Both the position numbers and the translations under genes were made by a program. From Azonexus sp. (GTDB taxonomy: Bacteria; Pseudomonadota; Gammaproteobacteria; Burkholderiales; Rhodocyclaceae), in contig JAGOAU010000009.1 in assembly GCA_017983755.1 (NCBI GenBank), positions 44,144 through 108,143 of the forward strand: a DNA stretch of 64,000 bases. The letters run 5' to 3'. Below are positions 52,449 through 62,188 of this stretch, one piece after another; the stretch's first letter is position 1, and each line of letters starts with the position of its first letter. The notes below the pieces were generated by a model. The model searched no databases and was not told the origin of the DNA. It saw only the letters and a program-made list of their open reading frames with translations.

Positions 52449-53261
52449 ATGCCCGCCCCGCCCTCCGATTGGCTGTCGCTACTGCTCCTGACCTTCATGC
52501 TCGGCATGAAGCACGGTTTCGACGCCGACCATCTGGCGACCATCGACGGCCTGACCCGCTACAACGTCCGTTCCCGGCCCGGCATGGCGCGCTGGTGCGG
52601 GACGCTGTTCTCGCTCGGCCACGGTGCTGTGGTCATGGGAATCGCCCTTGGCGTTTCGCTGCTCGCTGGCCGCTGGGAAGTGCCGGCGTGGTTCGGGCCG
52701 GCCGGCGCCACGATCTCGATCGCCTTCCTGGTCGCCCTTGGCGTCCTAAACCTGACGGCCGTGCTGGGCACCGCGCCGGAGGAGGTTGTCCAGCCGGTCG
52801 GGCTCAAGGGGCGACTGCTCGGTAAGCTGCGCCATGTCTCGCACCCGGTGCTGGTGGCGGCGGTCGGCGCGCTGTTCGCGCTCTCCTTCGACACCCTCTC
52901 GCAAGCCGCCTTCTTCGCGCTGACGGCGACGCAGTTCGGCGGCTGGCGCCACGCGCTGCTGCTCGCCGGCCTGTTCATGGCCGGCATGCTCGTTACCGAC
53001 GGCATCAACGGCCTGTGGATCGCCCGCCTGATCGCCCGCGCCGACCAGGTCGCGCTGATCGCCTCGCGCGTCATGGCGCTTGTGGTATCGGGGATCAGCC
53101 TGCTGGTGGCTGCCTTCGGCGCGGCCCGCCTGCTGTCGCCGACCGTCGATGCCTGGGGTGACGGCAAGGAGTTGCTGTTCGGCGCCACGCTGGTGGCGCT
53201 GATCGCGTTCAGTTACGTCTTCGCGGTGCGCCTGACGCGCCAGACCCGAACCATTTCCTGA
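52449..53261 (+). CDS. High-affinity nickel/cobalt transporter, NiCoT family
   Basis: A 270-residue inner-membrane permease with about eight helices. The NiCoT signature HGFDADHLATIDGLTRY (HX4DH) in helix 2 is intact and is essential for nickel transport in known members. Later family blocks are LFSLGHGAVVMGI and LFALSFDTLSQAAFFAL. The start at 52449 is chosen because an upstream ATG at 52407 would place translation across the putative NikR operator. Beside nikR and hyp genes, nickel is the likely substrate. Confidence 0.92.
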   Translation: MPAPPSDWLSLLLLTFMLGMKHGFDADHLATIDGLTRYNVRSRPGMARWCGTLFSLGHGAVVMGIALGVSLLAGRWEVPAWFGPAGATISIAFLVALGVLNLTAVLGTAPEEVVQPVGLKGRLLGKLRHVSHPVLVAAVGALFALSFDTLSQAAFFALTATQFGGWRHALLLAGLFMAGMLVTDGINGLWIARLIARADQVALIASRVMALVVSGISLLVAAFGAARLLSPTVDAWGDGKELLFGATLVALIAFSYVFAVRLTRQTRTIS

Positions 53262-53297
53262 GCGAGGGGCCGGTTTTTTTCGATGCAATTAAGACAA

Positions 53298-53306
53298 TTT
53301 TTTTTT
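53298..53306 (+). repeat. T9 homopolymer in the signal-peptide region of the TonB receptor gene
   Basis: Nine consecutive T. An ATG at 53283 precedes the tract but in this sequence reaches a stop at 53322. One extra T, or two fewer, would join that ATG to the receptor frame and give a hydrophobic signal peptide ending LTLQAAVA before DETP. This is the layout of a slipped-strand phase-variation switch, or a sequencing error. Confidence 0.55.
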
Positions 53307-53326
53307 ATTCATACCTGTGTCTGACA

Positions 53327-55348
53327 TTGCAGGCAGCAGTGGCTGACGAGACGCCCACGCTGTCGCCGGTGGAAGTGCGGGCCCGCGCCGAGAATCTGGA
53401 GGGTCTGGCCGTCGCCGGCAGCGAGGGTGTCGTTTCCGGGCAGCGGCTGGCCACCGTGCCGCTGGTGCGGCCGGCCGAGGCACTGGAGATGGTGCCCGGC
53501 CTGATCGTCACCCAGCATGCCGGCGACGGCAAGGCGAACCAGTATTTCCTGCGCGGCTTCAACCTCGACCACGGCACCGATTTCGCGACCTGGGTCGCCG
53601 GCGTACCGGTCAACATGCCGACCCACGCCCACGGGCAGGGCTACACCGACCTCAATTTCCTGATCCCGGAGCTGGTCGACCGCATCCGTTTCCGCAAGGG
53701 GCCGTATTTCGCCGACGAGGGCGATTTCTCTTCGGTCGGCGTCGCCCGCATCGATTACCTGCGCCGGCTGGACGGCACGCTGGCCACGCTCACCGCCGGC
53801 CAGAACGGTTACGCGCGCGCCCTGCTGGCCGGTTCGCCGGTGGTCGGCGATGGCAACCTGCTCTATGCGCTCGAACTCTTCCACAACGACGGCCCGTGGG
53901 AGGTTCCCGAGGATTATCGCAAGGTGAATGCCGTACTGCGCTACAGCCGGGGCACGCGCGAGAACGGCTTCGCCGTCACCGGCATGGCCTATCGCGGCAA
54001 ATGGACGTCGACCGACCAGATCGCCCAGCGCGCCATCGACAGCGGTCTGGTCGGCCGCTATGGCTCGCTCGATGACAGTACCGGCGGCGAAACCTCGCGC
54101 TACAGCCTCTCCGCCGAATGGGCGCGGCGCGGCGACAACAGCCAGACGACGGCCAGCGCCTGGTGGCTGAGTTCCAGCCTCGACCTGTGGTCCAACTTCC
54201 AGTATTGCCTGAACGACTACGCGGCGACCGGCACCTGCGATACCGGCGACCAGTTCAAGCAGGGCGAGCGGCGGACGGCCGGCGGTTTCTCGGCAGCGCA
54301 CACGGTTTACGACCGCTGGGGCGGCTTCGAGGTGGCCAATTCGTTCGGCCTCGATGGCCGCATCGACCGCATCAACCCGGTCGGCCTCTACAACACCCAG
54401 CGCCGTGTGACCTGGAACACGGTGCGCGAGGATGTAGTCACCCAGCGCAACCTGTCGCTCTGGGCGCAGAACGAGACGCGCTGGAACGACTGGTTCCGTT
54501 CGCAGGTCGGCCTGCGCGGCGATGCCTACGACTTCACGGTCGACGCCAGTCTGCCGGCCAATTCGGGCAAGGCCAGCGACCAGATGGTGACGCCCAAGCT
54601 GGCGCTGATCTTCGGCCCGTGGCAGCGTACCGAGTTCTACCTCAACTACGGCCAGGGCTTCCATTCCAACGACGCGCGCGGCACGACCATCCGCGTCGAT
54701 CCGATCGACGGAACGACGCCGGGCGCCCCGGTCTCGCCATTGGTGCGCACCACCGGCTACGAAGCCGGCCTGCGCAGCGAGCCGCTGCCCGGCTGGCAGA
54801 CGACGCTGGCGCTCTGGCAGCTGAACATCGATTCCGAACTGCTCTTCGTCGGCGATGCCGGCACGACCGAGCCCTCGCGCCCGTCGAGCCGCTACGGGGT
54901 CGAATGGACCAATTACTACGTCGCCAATTCCTGGCTGGCTTTCGATGCCGACCTCGCCTGGTCGCATGCCCGCTTCAGCGAGTCGGCGCCGGAAGGCGAC
55001 TACATCCCCGGCGCCGTCGTGACGACGGCCAATGTCGGGGTCACCGTCGACAGCCTCGGCCCGTGGTTCGGCGCCCTGCGCTTTCGCTATTTCGGGCCGC
55101 GGCCGCTGGTCGAGGACAATTCGGTGCGCTCGCAGGCCTCGGCGCTGACCAACCTGCGCCTCGGCTGCCGGATCGACGCCCGGACGCAGGTGGCGCTCGA
55201 TGTCTTCAACCTGTTCGATCGCCAGGTGAACGACATCGAATACTGGTACGACTCGCAACTGCGCAACGAAACCTCGCCGGTGTTCGACCGCCACATTCAT
55301 CCGGCCGAACCGCGCACCTTTCGGCTGACCTTTTCGCACCGGTTCTGA
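53327..55348 (+). CDS. TonB-dependent outer-membrane receptor (probable nickel or metallophore receptor)
   Basis: A receptor of about 675 residues: plug domain (LEMVPGLIVTQHAGDGKANQYFLRGFNLDHGTDFATWVAGVPVNMPTHAHGQGYTDLNFLIPE, quoted in part) with His-rich loops, then a beta barrel ending in LTFSHRF with the required terminal Phe. In frame, only a TTG at 53327 is available, which would leave just six residues before the mature DETP start and no real signal peptide. The frame upstream is open and encodes FFYSYLCLTLQAAVA, a signal-peptide core, but has no ATG; see the T9 tract. It follows the NiCoT gene after 65 bp, so nickel or a nickel chelate is the likely cargo by context. Confidence 0.8.
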   Translation: MQAAVADETPTLSPVEVRARAENLEGLAVAGSEGVVSGQRLATVPLVRPAEALEMVPGLIVTQHAGDGKANQYFLRGFNLDHGTDFATWVAGVPVNMPTHAHGQGYTDLNFLIPELVDRIRFRKGPYFADEGDFSSVGVARIDYLRRLDGTLATLTAGQNGYARALLAGSPVVGDGNLLYALELFHNDGPWEVPEDYRKVNAVLRYSRGTRENGFAVTGMAYRGKWTSTDQIAQRAIDSGLVGRYGSLDDSTGGETSRYSLSAEWARRGDNSQTTASAWWLSSSLDLWSNFQYCLNDYAATGTCDTGDQFKQGERRTAGGFSAAHTVYDRWGGFEVANSFGLDGRIDRINPVGLYNTQRRVTWNTVREDVVTQRNLSLWAQNETRWNDWFRSQVGLRGDAYDFTVDASLPANSGKASDQMVTPKLALIFGPWQRTEFYLNYGQGFHSNDARGTTIRVDPIDGTTPGAPVSPLVRTTGYEAGLRSEPLPGWQTTLALWQLNIDSELLFVGDAGTTEPSRPSSRYGVEWTNYYVANSWLAFDADLAWSHARFSESAPEGDYIPGAVVTTANVGVTVDSLGPWFGALRFRYFGPRPLVEDNSVRSQASALTNLRLGCRIDARTQVALDVFNLFDRQVNDIEYWYDSQLRNETSPVFDRHIHPAEPRTFRLTFSHRF

Positions 55349-55351
55349 TTT

Positions 55352-55366
55352 GTAATTCATAATTAC
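55352..55366. promoter_or_regulatory. Perfect AT-rich inverted repeat upstream of maeB
   Basis: GTAATT and AATTAC flank a 3-nt centre in the 87-bp gap between the TonB receptor and maeB. It could be an operator or part of the maeB promoter; the binding factor is unknown. Confidence 0.3.
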
Positions 55367-55435
55367 GCTTCCAGCGAATCGGCCTTTGGAGTAACCTACA
55401 GGGTTTTCCCATCGCAGAAAACCAGAGGAGATTCC

Positions 55436-57712
55436 GTGGAAAAGGACCTGCGCGAAGCCGCACTCGAATACCATCGCTGGCCCACGCCGGGCAAGATTTC
55501 CGTCCGCCCGACCAAGGGGCTGACCAACCAGCGCGACCTCGCCCTGGCCTACTCGCCCGGCGTCGCCGCCGCCTGTGACGCCATCGTCGAAGATCCCGCC
55601 ACGGCGGCCGACTACACCTCGCGCGCCAACCTGGTCGGCGTCGTCACCAACGGTACCGCCGTGCTCGGCCTCGGCAACATCGGCCCGCTGGCCTCCAAGC
55701 CGGTCATGGAAGGCAAGGGCTGCCTGTTCAAGAAGTTTGCCGGCATCGACGTCTTCGACATCGAACTGGCCGAGAACGACCCCGACAAGCTGATCGACAT
55801 GATCGCCGCGCTCGAGCCGACGCTCGGCGGCGTCAACCTCGAGGACATCAAGGCACCGGAATGCTTCTACATCGAGCAGAAGCTGAAGGAGCGGATGAAC
55901 ATTCCGGTCTTCCACGACGACCAGCACGGTACCGCCATCATTTCCGCCGCCGCCATGCTCAATGGCCTGAAGGTCGTCGGCAAGAAGATCGACGAGATCA
56001 AGGTCGTCGTTTCCGGTGCCGGCGCTGCCGCGATTTCCTGCCTGAACCTGTGGTGCGACCTCGGCGTCAAGCGCGAGAACATCACCGTCTGCGACTCCAA
56101 GGGTGTCATCTACGTCGGCCGTACCGGCGGCATGGACGAGACCAAGGCGCGTTACGCGCAGAACACCGAGGCCCGCACGCTGGGCGAGGCGATGGTCGGC
56201 GCCGACGTCTTCCTCGGCCTGTCCGCTGCCGGCGTCGTCAAGCAGGACATGGTCAAGACCATGGCCGCCAAGCCAATGATCTTCGCGCTGGCCAACCCGA
56301 CGCCGGAAATCATGCCGGAACTGGTCAAGGAGGTCTGCCCGGACGCCATTATCGCCACCGGCCGTTCCGACTACGTGAATCAGGTCAACAACGTCCTCTG
56401 TTTCCCCTTCATCTTCCGCGGCGCCCTCGACGTCGGTGCCACCCGCATCACCGAAGAGATGAAGCTGGCTTCCGTGCGCGCGATCGCCGAACTGGCCGAA
56501 GCCGAAGTCACCGACGAAGTCGCCATGGCCTATCCTGGCCACGATCTCTCCTTCGGCCCGGAATACCTGATTCCCAAGCCCTTCGATCCGCGCCTGATCG
56601 TCAAGATCGCGCCGGCCGTTGCCCAGGCGGCGATCGATTCGGGTGTCGCCACGCGGCCGATTGCCGACTGGAATGCCTACCGCGCCAAGCTCTCCGAGTT
56701 CGTCTATCACACCGGCGTCGGCATGCGCGCCATCTTCCAGGCTGCCCGCCAGGCCAAGGGCAAGCGCATCATTTTCGCCGAGGGCGAGGACGAGCGCGTG
56801 CTGCGAGCCGCCCAGGTCGTGATCGAGGAAAAATTCGCGCGGCCGATCCTGATCGGTCGCCCGGCCGTCATCCAGCATCGCCTCGAAAAAGCCAAGCTGC
56901 GCATCCAGCCGGGGGTCGATTTCGATGTCGTCAATCCCGAATCCGACGAGCGTTACCGCGAATGCTGGACGGCCTATCACAAGCTGATGGTCCGCCGCGG
57001 CGTGACGCCGGCAATCGCCAAGGAGGCGCTGCGCCGCAAGCCGACGGTGATTGGCGCGATGCTGCTCAAGCTGGGCTACGCCGACGGCCTGATCTGCGGC
57101 ATGGCCGGCCAGTACAGCCACCATCTCGGTGTCATCAGCCAGATCATCGGCAAGCGCAACGGCGTCAATACGCTGGCCGCGATGAACTACCTGATGTTGC
57201 CCGGCCGCTCGCTGTTCATCTGCGATACGCATGTGAACGAGAACCCGAGCGCCGAGGAAATCGCCGAAATGACGCTGATGGCCGCCGAGCAGGTCAAGCG
57301 TTTCGGCAGCCACCCGAAGGTCGCGCTGCTGTCGCATTCCAATTTCGGTTCCGGCAGTTCCGAGTCGTCGCGCAAGATGGGCATTGCCGCCGGCCTGGTG
57401 TCGGCCATGTCGGCCGGCGAACTGGAAGTGGACGGTGAAATGCACGGTGACGCTGCACTGAACGAGGACATCCGGCGCGAAGCCAATCCGGAATCGCCGC
57501 TCAAGGGTGAGGCCAACCTGCTGGTGATGCCCAACCTCGACGCCGCCAACATCTCCTACAACCTGCTGAAGATGACCGGCGGCGAAGGCGTGACCATCGG
57601 CCCGATCCTGCTCGGCGTGGCGCGGCCGGTGCATGTGCTGACCTCGACCGCCACCGTGCGCCGTCTGGTCAACATGACGGCGCTGGCCGTCGTCGAATCG
57701 ACCGAGCGTTGA
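55436..57712 (+). CDS. maeB: NADP-dependent malic enzyme MaeB with C-terminal phosphotransacetylase-like domain
   Basis: A 758-residue hybrid enzyme that decarboxylates malate to pyruvate with NADPH production. Residues about 1-425 are the malic enzyme ([57 protein letters not shown], the nucleotide site [17 protein letters not shown], and [12 protein letters not shown]). Residues about 430-758 resemble phosphotransacetylase and are usually regulatory, sensing acetyl-CoA. A GTG start with a strong AGAGGAG ribosome binding site fits the family N-terminus. It supports gluconeogenic growth on acetate and propionate. Confidence 0.95.
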   Translation: MEKDLREAALEYHRWPTPGKISVRPTKGLTNQRDLALAYSPGVAAACDAIVEDPATAADYTSRANLVGVVTNGTAVLGLGNIGPLASKPVMEGKGCLFKKFAGIDVFDIELAENDPDKLIDMIAALEPTLGGVNLEDIKAPECFYIEQKLKERMNIPVFHDDQHGTAIISAAAMLNGLKVVGKKIDEIKVVVSGAGAAAISCLNLWCDLGVKRENITVCDSKGVIYVGRTGGMDETKARYAQNTEARTLGEAMVGADVFLGLSAAGVVKQDMVKTMAAKPMIFALANPTPEIMPELVKEVCPDAIIATGRSDYVNQVNNVLCFPFIFRGALDVGATRITEEMKLASVRAIAELAEAEVTDEVAMAYPGHDLSFGPEYLIPKPFDPRLIVKIAPAVAQAAIDSGVATRPIADWNAYRAKLSEFVYHTGVGMRAIFQAARQAKGKRIIFAEGEDERVLRAAQVVIEEKFARPILIGRPAVIQHRLEKAKLRIQPGVDFDVVNPESDERYRECWTAYHKLMVRRGVTPAIAKEALRRKPTVIGAMLLKLGYADGLICGMAGQYSHHLGVISQIIGKRNGVNTLAAMNYLMLPGRSLFICDTHVNENPSAEEIAEMTLMAAEQVKRFGSHPKVALLSHSNFGSGSSESSRKMGIAAGLVSAMSAGELEVDGEMHGDAALNEDIRREANPESPLKGEANLLVMPNLDAANISYNLLKMTGGEGVTIGPILLGVARPVHVLTSTATVRRLVNMTALAVVESTER

Positions 57713-57726
57713 TTTTCGCGCGATAA

Positions 57727-57762
57727 AAAGGCGCGGGAGGGCAACCTCGCCGCGCCTTTCTC
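57727..57762. terminator. Bidirectional terminator between maeB and mpl
   Basis: A 10-bp stem AAAGGCGCGG/CCGCGCCTTT with a 13-nt loop. The minus strand continues into a T run after CGCGCC and the plus strand into CTCATTTT, so it can serve both converging genes. Confidence 0.75.
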
Positions 57763-57794
57763 ATTTTCGGCCTTTTTTGGCGGTCGACCGCAGC
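57758..57794 (-). repeat. USS-like motif copy M (intergenic)
   Basis: Core at 57783-57792 (minus strand), then AAAAAA, GGCC and GAAAAT. Lies in the convergent maeB/mpl gap beside the terminator and ends 2 bp short of the mpl stop codon. Confidence 0.85.
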
Positions 57795-57796
57795 AG

Positions 57797-59143
57797 CTAC
57801 TCAGCGAGTGCGGCCAGCAGCTTGCCGTGGATGCCGCCGAAGCCGCCATTGCTCATGACCAGGATGTGATCGCCCGGTCGCGCGGCGATGACGACCTGAT
57901 CGACCAGCCGGCCGAGATCCTCCTCGATCACGGCGCGCTCGCCCATCGGCGCCAACGCTTCGCGCGCATCCCAGCCAAGGTTGCCGGCGTAGCAGAAGGC
58001 GGCATCGACTTCGCGCAGGCTGTCCGGCAATTGCGCTTTCATCGTCCCCAGTTTCATCGTGTTCGAGCGCGGTTCGAGTACGGCGAGAATCCGGGCGCCG
58101 CCGATCTTGCGCCGCAGCCCGGCCACCGTCGTCGCGATCGCCGTCGGGTGATGGGCGAAATCGTCGTAGACCGTGACGCCGCGTACCTCGCCGCGCACCT
58201 CCATGCGCCGCTTGACGTTTTCGAAGCGCGACAGCGCATCCAGCCCCTGGGCGAGCGGCACGCCGACATGGCGGGCGGCGAGCAGCGCGGCGCAGGCATT
58301 GGCCCGGTTATGTTCGCCGGACAGTTGCCATGCCGTGCGGCCGATCCTTCCTTCAGGACCGTGCAGGATCAGTTCGCCGCGAGCGTCGTCGCCCGTGACG
58401 CGATAGCCGGCCGGATCGTTGAAGCGCTCGACCGGCGTCCAGCAACCGCGTTGCAATACACGCTCCAGGCTGGCCTCGGCGGCGTTCGAAACGATCAGGC
58501 CGGACCGAGGCAAGGTGCGCACGAGATGGTGAAATTGCGTTTCGATCGCTGCCAGATCAATGAATATGTCAGCATGATCGAATTCAAGATTGTTGAGGAC
58601 CGCCGTTCTCGGCCGGTAATGCACGAACTTCGACCGCTTGTCGCAGAAGGCGGTGTCGTATTCGTCGGCCTCGATGACGAAAAACGGCGTCTCGCCGAGG
58701 CGGGCGGAAACACCGAAGTTCAGCGGCACGCCGCCGATCAGGAAACCGGGGGCCATGTTGGCGTCCTCAAGGATCCAGGCCAGCATCGACGCCGTCGTCG
58801 TCTTGCCATGGGTGCCGGCGACCCCGAGCATCCAGCGCCCCTGCAGGACGTTTTCAGCAAGCCATTGGGGGCCCGAAACATAGGGCAAGCCCTGGTCGAG
58901 AATGGCCTCGAGTAGCGGGTTGCCGCGCGAGATGGCATTGCCGATGACGAAAACAGCGGGCTGCAACGCCAGTTGGTCGACTTCGAAGCCTTCGATCAGG
59001 TCGACCCCGGCGTCGCGCAACTGGTCGCTCATCGGCGGATAGACGTTGGCGTCGCAGCCGGTGACGCGATGGCCGGCGGCAACCGCCAACTGGGCGAGCC
59101 CGCCCATGAATGTCCCGCAGACGCCCAGAATATGAATGTGCAT
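57797..59143 (-). CDS. mpl: UDP-MurNAc:L-alanyl-gamma-D-glutamyl-meso-DAP ligase
   Basis: A 448-residue Mur-ligase homologue that recycles murein tripeptide by ligating it directly to UDP-MurNAc. The N-terminal Rossmann part begins HIHILGVCGTFMGGLAQLA; the ATP P-loop is GTHGKTTTASML; LNNLEFDHADIF and the NRANACAALLAA block follow; DDFAHHPTAIATTVAGLR is the Mpl/MurC C-terminal motif. Length is standard. It faces maeB and is divergent from the nucleotidyltransferase-like gene, with a 50-bp shared promoter gap. Confidence 0.95.
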   Translation of the reverse strand: MHIHILGVCGTFMGGLAQLAVAAGHRVTGCDANVYPPMSDQLRDAGVDLIEGFEVDQLALQPAVFVIGNAISRGNPLLEAILDQGLPYVSGPQWLAENVLQGRWMLGVAGTHGKTTTASMLAWILEDANMAPGFLIGGVPLNFGVSARLGETPFFVIEADEYDTAFCDKRSKFVHYRPRTAVLNNLEFDHADIFIDLAAIETQFHHLVRTLPRSGLIVSNAAEASLERVLQRGCWTPVERFNDPAGYRVTGDDARGELILHGPEGRIGRTAWQLSGEHNRANACAALLAARHVGVPLAQGLDALSRFENVKRRMEVRGEVRGVTVYDDFAHHPTAIATTVAGLRRKIGGARILAVLEPRSNTMKLGTMKAQLPDSLREVDAAFCYAGNLGWDAREALAPMGERAVIEEDLGRLVDQVVIAARPGDHILVMSNGGFGGIHGKLLAALAE

Positions 59144-59193
59144 GTCACATAGACCCGTTAGAATGGGGGCGATTCTACCCTGATCGAGCCAGC

Positions 59194-59790
59194 ATGCCCC
59201 ACCATGAACGGCCCCGAACCGGCACCAGCGCCCGGGCCAGCATCGCCAGCGCCGCCGCCCGCCTGATGGCCGAGGACGGCATCACCGACTGCCATCACGC
59301 CAAGCGCAAGGCGGCACGCCAGCTTGGCCTGTCGGAGCGGACAGCCTTCCCGGACAACGCGGAGATCGAGGCGGAATTGCGCGCCTACCGCAGCCTTTAC
59401 CAGGAGGAGGGGCATGCCGAGCTGATCCTTGCCCTGCGCCGGACCGCCCTCGGCCTGCTCGAACTGCTCGCCGACTATTCGCCCTATCTTGCTGGCTCGG
59501 TGCTCGACGGGACGGCCGGCGAGCATTCACATATCGACATCCTGCTGTTCGCCGACAGCGCCAAGGAGGTGGAAATCTTTCTGCTCAACCACGGGATCAC
59601 CTTCGCGCATGTCGAGCCGCGCAACGATCGTGTCGAAGCGGTGCTGGTCATGGAAACCGATACGGCCGATGCCAACCTGGTCATCTTCCCGCCGCAACTG
59701 GAGCGCGTGGTGCTGAAACATCGCGACGGACGCCCGCGCGAGCGCGTTCGCGCCGATGCGCTGCGCGTATTACTTTCGGCGCAAGACTAG
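59194..59790 (+). CDS. Nucleotidyltransferase-like protein with a degenerate active site
   Basis: A 198-residue protein. Residues about 10-60 are helical and basic ([32 protein letters not shown]). The C-terminal half resembles the minimal nucleotidyltransferase fold: [19 protein letters not shown] matches the GS...(S)DIDLL pattern, but the first metal-binding Asp is His, leaving only one carboxylate at the usual site. Later strands ([20 protein letters not shown]) resemble the third acidic strand. Activity is therefore uncertain. It is followed after 34 bp by aroQ. Homologues appear as hypothetical proteins in betaproteobacteria. Confidence 0.7.
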   Translation: MPHHERPRTGTSARASIASAAARLMAEDGITDCHHAKRKAARQLGLSERTAFPDNAEIEAELRAYRSLYQEEGHAELILALRRTALGLLELLADYSPYLAGSVLDGTAGEHSHIDILLFADSAKEVEIFLLNHGITFAHVEPRNDRVEAVLVMETDTADANLVIFPPQLERVVLKHRDGRPRERVRADALRVLLSAQD

Positions 59791-59824
59791 ACAACTTGCT
59801 GCGATTTGCGGCAAACTTGCAGTC

Positions 59825-60304
59825 ATGAAGAAGCAAAAAACCGCTTCCAAGCCGGCCGACAAACCCCGCATCCTGGTGGTGCATGGGCCCAATCTCAACC
59901 TGCTTGGCACCCGCGAACCCGAACATTACGGCAAGCTGACGTTGTCCGACATCAACGTGGCGCTGGCGCGCATGGCGGAAAACGCCGGCGTCGACCTCGA
60001 AGCTTTCCAGAGCAACCACGAAGGGGCACTGATCGAGCGCGTTCATGCCGCCCGCGAGCAGGGCGTGCGCGCCATCATCATCAATCCGGCGGCCTATACG
60101 CATACCAGCGTCGCCCTGCGTGACGCGCTGGCGGCGGTGGCGATTCCCTTTGTCGAGGTGCATCTCTCGAATGTCCATGCCCGGGAGCCGTTCCGGCAGC
60201 ATTCCTATTTTTCCGACCTGGCCGTCGGCGTTATCTGCGGCCTGGGTCACGAGGGCTATCTGCTGGCCCTCGAATACCTGCTTAACCGACTCAATATCGA
60301 ATAG
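59825..60304 (+). CDS. aroQ: 3-dehydroquinate dehydratase, type II
   Basis: A 159-residue flavodoxin-like enzyme of the shikimate pathway. Landmarks are the N-terminal [20 protein letters not shown] with catalytic Arg and Tyr, [34 protein letters not shown], and the catalytic His in [14 protein letters not shown]. The start at 59825 leaves an 11-residue lysine-rich extension before the first strand. It leads directly into accB-accC, an arrangement common in proteobacteria. Confidence 0.96.
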   Translation: MKKQKTASKPADKPRILVVHGPNLNLLGTREPEHYGKLTLSDINVALARMAENAGVDLEAFQSNHEGALIERVHAAREQGVRAIIINPAAYTHTSVALRDALAAVAIPFVEVHLSNVHAREPFRQHSYFSDLAVGVICGLGHEGYLLALEYLLNRLNIE

Positions 60305-60360
60305 CCCGGCAACTTGCCGGCATTTGCGTCGAAACGGCGCAAAACAGAAGGGAGTAATCC

Positions 60361-60819
60361 ATGGATCTGCGTAAACTCAAGAAGCTCATCGACCTCGTTC
60401 AGGAATCCGGTATTTCCGAGCTGGAAGTGACCGAAGGCGAAGAAAAGGTGCGCATCGCCAAACACTACGGCGCAGTGGCCGCCCCGCCGGTGCAGTATGC
60501 GGTCGCACCGGCGCTGCCGGTTGCCGGCGCGGCGCCTGCCGGCACCTCCTCGGTCAATCTCGACGACGAGGACGACCTGCCGGAAGGACACGTCGTCAAG
60601 GCGCCGATGGTCGGTACCTTCTACCGCTCGCCGTCGCCCGGCGCCGAAGCCTTCGTCCAGATTGGCCAGACCGTCAAGGAAGGCGATACGCTGTGCATCA
60701 TCGAGGCGATGAAGTTGCTCAATGAAATCGAGGCTGACGCGTCCGGTGTGATCAAGGCCATCCTGCTCGACAATGGCGAGCCGGTCGAATTTGGCGAACC
60801 GCTGTTCGTGATCGGCTGA
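60361..60819 (+). CDS. accB: Acetyl-CoA carboxylase biotin carboxyl carrier protein
   Basis: A 152-residue carrier. The N-terminal helix [32 protein letters not shown] is typical; an Ala/Pro linker follows (residues about 40-70); the C-terminal biotinyl domain has the thumb segment [17 protein letters not shown] and the biotin site [11 protein letters not shown]. It carries carboxybiotin between AccC and the AccAD transferase in fatty-acid synthesis. accC begins 7 bp later. Confidence 0.97.
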   Translation: MDLRKLKKLIDLVQESGISELEVTEGEEKVRIAKHYGAVAAPPVQYAVAPALPVAGAAPAGTSSVNLDDEDDLPEGHVVKAPMVGTFYRSPSPGAEAFVQIGQTVKEGDTLCIIEAMKLLNEIEADASGVIKAILLDNGEPVEFGEPLFVIG

Positions 60820-60826
60820 TTGCGCC

Positions 60827-62185
60827 ATGTTCGGGAAAATTCTCATCGCCAACCGGGGCGAAATCGCGCTGCGCGTGCAGCGCGCCTGCCGCGAACTGGG
60901 CATCAAGACCGTGGTGGTGCACTCCGAGGCCGACCGCGAAGCCAAGTACGTCAAATTGGCCGACGAGTCGGTCTGCATCGGTCCGGCACAGTCGTCCCTG
61001 AGTTACCTGAATGTGCCGGCCATCATCTCGGCAGCCGAAGTGACCGATTCCGAAGCGATCCACCCGGGCTACGGCTTCCTGTCGGAAAACGCCGATTTTG
61101 CCGAGCGTGTTGAAACCTCCGGCTTCAGCTTTATCGGCCCGAAGGCCGAGACCATCCGCCTGATGGGTGACAAGGTATCGGCCAAGAATGCCATGAAGGC
61201 GGCGCAGGTGCCCTGCGTGCCGGGCTCCGATGGCGAGTTGCCGGAAGACCCGAAAGAGATCGTCAAGATCGCCCGCGCCGTCGGCTACCCGGTAATCATC
61301 AAGGCGGCCGGTGGCGGCGGCGGGCGCGGCATGCGCGTCGTCCACACCGAGGCCGCGCTGGTCAATGCGGTGGCGATGACCCGTCAGGAAGCCGGCAGTT
61401 TCTTCGGCAACCCTGCGGTCTACATGGAAAAATACCTGGAAAATCCGCGCCATGTGGAAATCCAGGTGCTGGCCGATCAGCATGGCAGCGCAATCTATCT
61501 CGGCGAGCGCGACTGCTCGATGCAGCGCCGCCACCAGAAGGTAATCGAGGAGGCACCGGCGCCGCACATCCCGGCGCGCCTGATCAACCGCATCGGCGAA
61601 CGCTGTGCCGACGCCTGCCGCAAGATCGGCTACCGCGGCGCTGGCACCTTCGAGTTTCTCTACGAGAACAACGAGTTCTACTTCATCGAAATGAACACGC
61701 GCGTTCAGGTCGAGCATCCGGTGACGGAATTGATCACCGGCGTCGATATCGTCCAGGAACAGATCCGCGTCGCCTTCGGCCACAAGCTGCGTTACCGGCA
61801 AAAGGATATCGTGCCTCGTGGCCACGCCATCGAATGCCGCATCAACGCTGAAGATCCCTTCACGTTCGTGCCATGTCCCGGCAAGATCGCCTTTTATCAC
61901 CCGCCGGGCGGGCCGGGTATCCGTGTCGATTCGCACATTTACCAGGGCTATACCGTACCGTCGCATTACGACTCGATGGTGGCCAAGGTCATCGCCTATG
62001 GCGATACCCGCGAACAGGCCATTCGCCGCATGCGGATCGCGTTGTCGGAGATGAGCATCGAGGGCATCAAGACCAATATCCCGCTGCATCAGGAGTTGAT
62101 GCACGACGCGCGCTTCCTTGAGGGCGGCACCAGCATTCACTATCTGGAACAGAAGCTCGCCGAAAAGGGCGAAGTCAAGAAGTAG
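60827..62185 (+). CDS. accC: Acetyl-CoA carboxylase biotin carboxylase subunit
   Basis: A 452-residue stand-alone biotin carboxylase. It has the N-domain [29 protein letters not shown], the ATP-grasp loop [26 protein letters not shown], and the C-domain ending [13 protein letters not shown]. It carboxylates AccB biotin with bicarbonate and ATP. It is distinct from pccA in the same window, which has fused carrier and linker domains. prmA follows after 3 bp. Confidence 0.97.
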   Translation: MFGKILIANRGEIALRVQRACRELGIKTVVVHSEADREAKYVKLADESVCIGPAQSSLSYLNVPAIISAAEVTDSEAIHPGYGFLSENADFAERVETSGFSFIGPKAETIRLMGDKVSAKNAMKAAQVPCVPGSDGELPEDPKEIVKIARAVGYPVIIKAAGGGGGRGMRVVHTEAALVNAVAMTRQEAGSFFGNPAVYMEKYLENPRHVEIQVLADQHGSAIYLGERDCSMQRRHQKVIEEAPAPHIPARLINRIGERCADACRKIGYRGAGTFEFLYENNEFYFIEMNTRVQVEHPVTELITGVDIVQEQIRVAFGHKLRYRQKDIVPRGHAIECRINAEDPFTFVPCPGKIAFYHPPGGPGIRVDSHIYQGYTVPSHYDSMVAKVIAYGDTREQAIRRMRIALSEMSIEGIKTNIPLHQELMHDARFLEGGTSIHYLEQKLAEKGEVKK

Positions 62186-62188
62186 GCG

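Noticed and set aside
52407-52451. Upstream ATG at 52407 as the NiCoT start
   Set aside because: It would translate through the candidate NikR operator and add 14 non-family residues; the ATG at 52449 begins right before the first membrane helix.
60304-60325. Hairpin CCGGCAA/TTGCCGG between aroQ and accB as a terminator
   Set aside because: There is no T run after the stem, and aroQ-accB-accC are expected to be co-transcribed.
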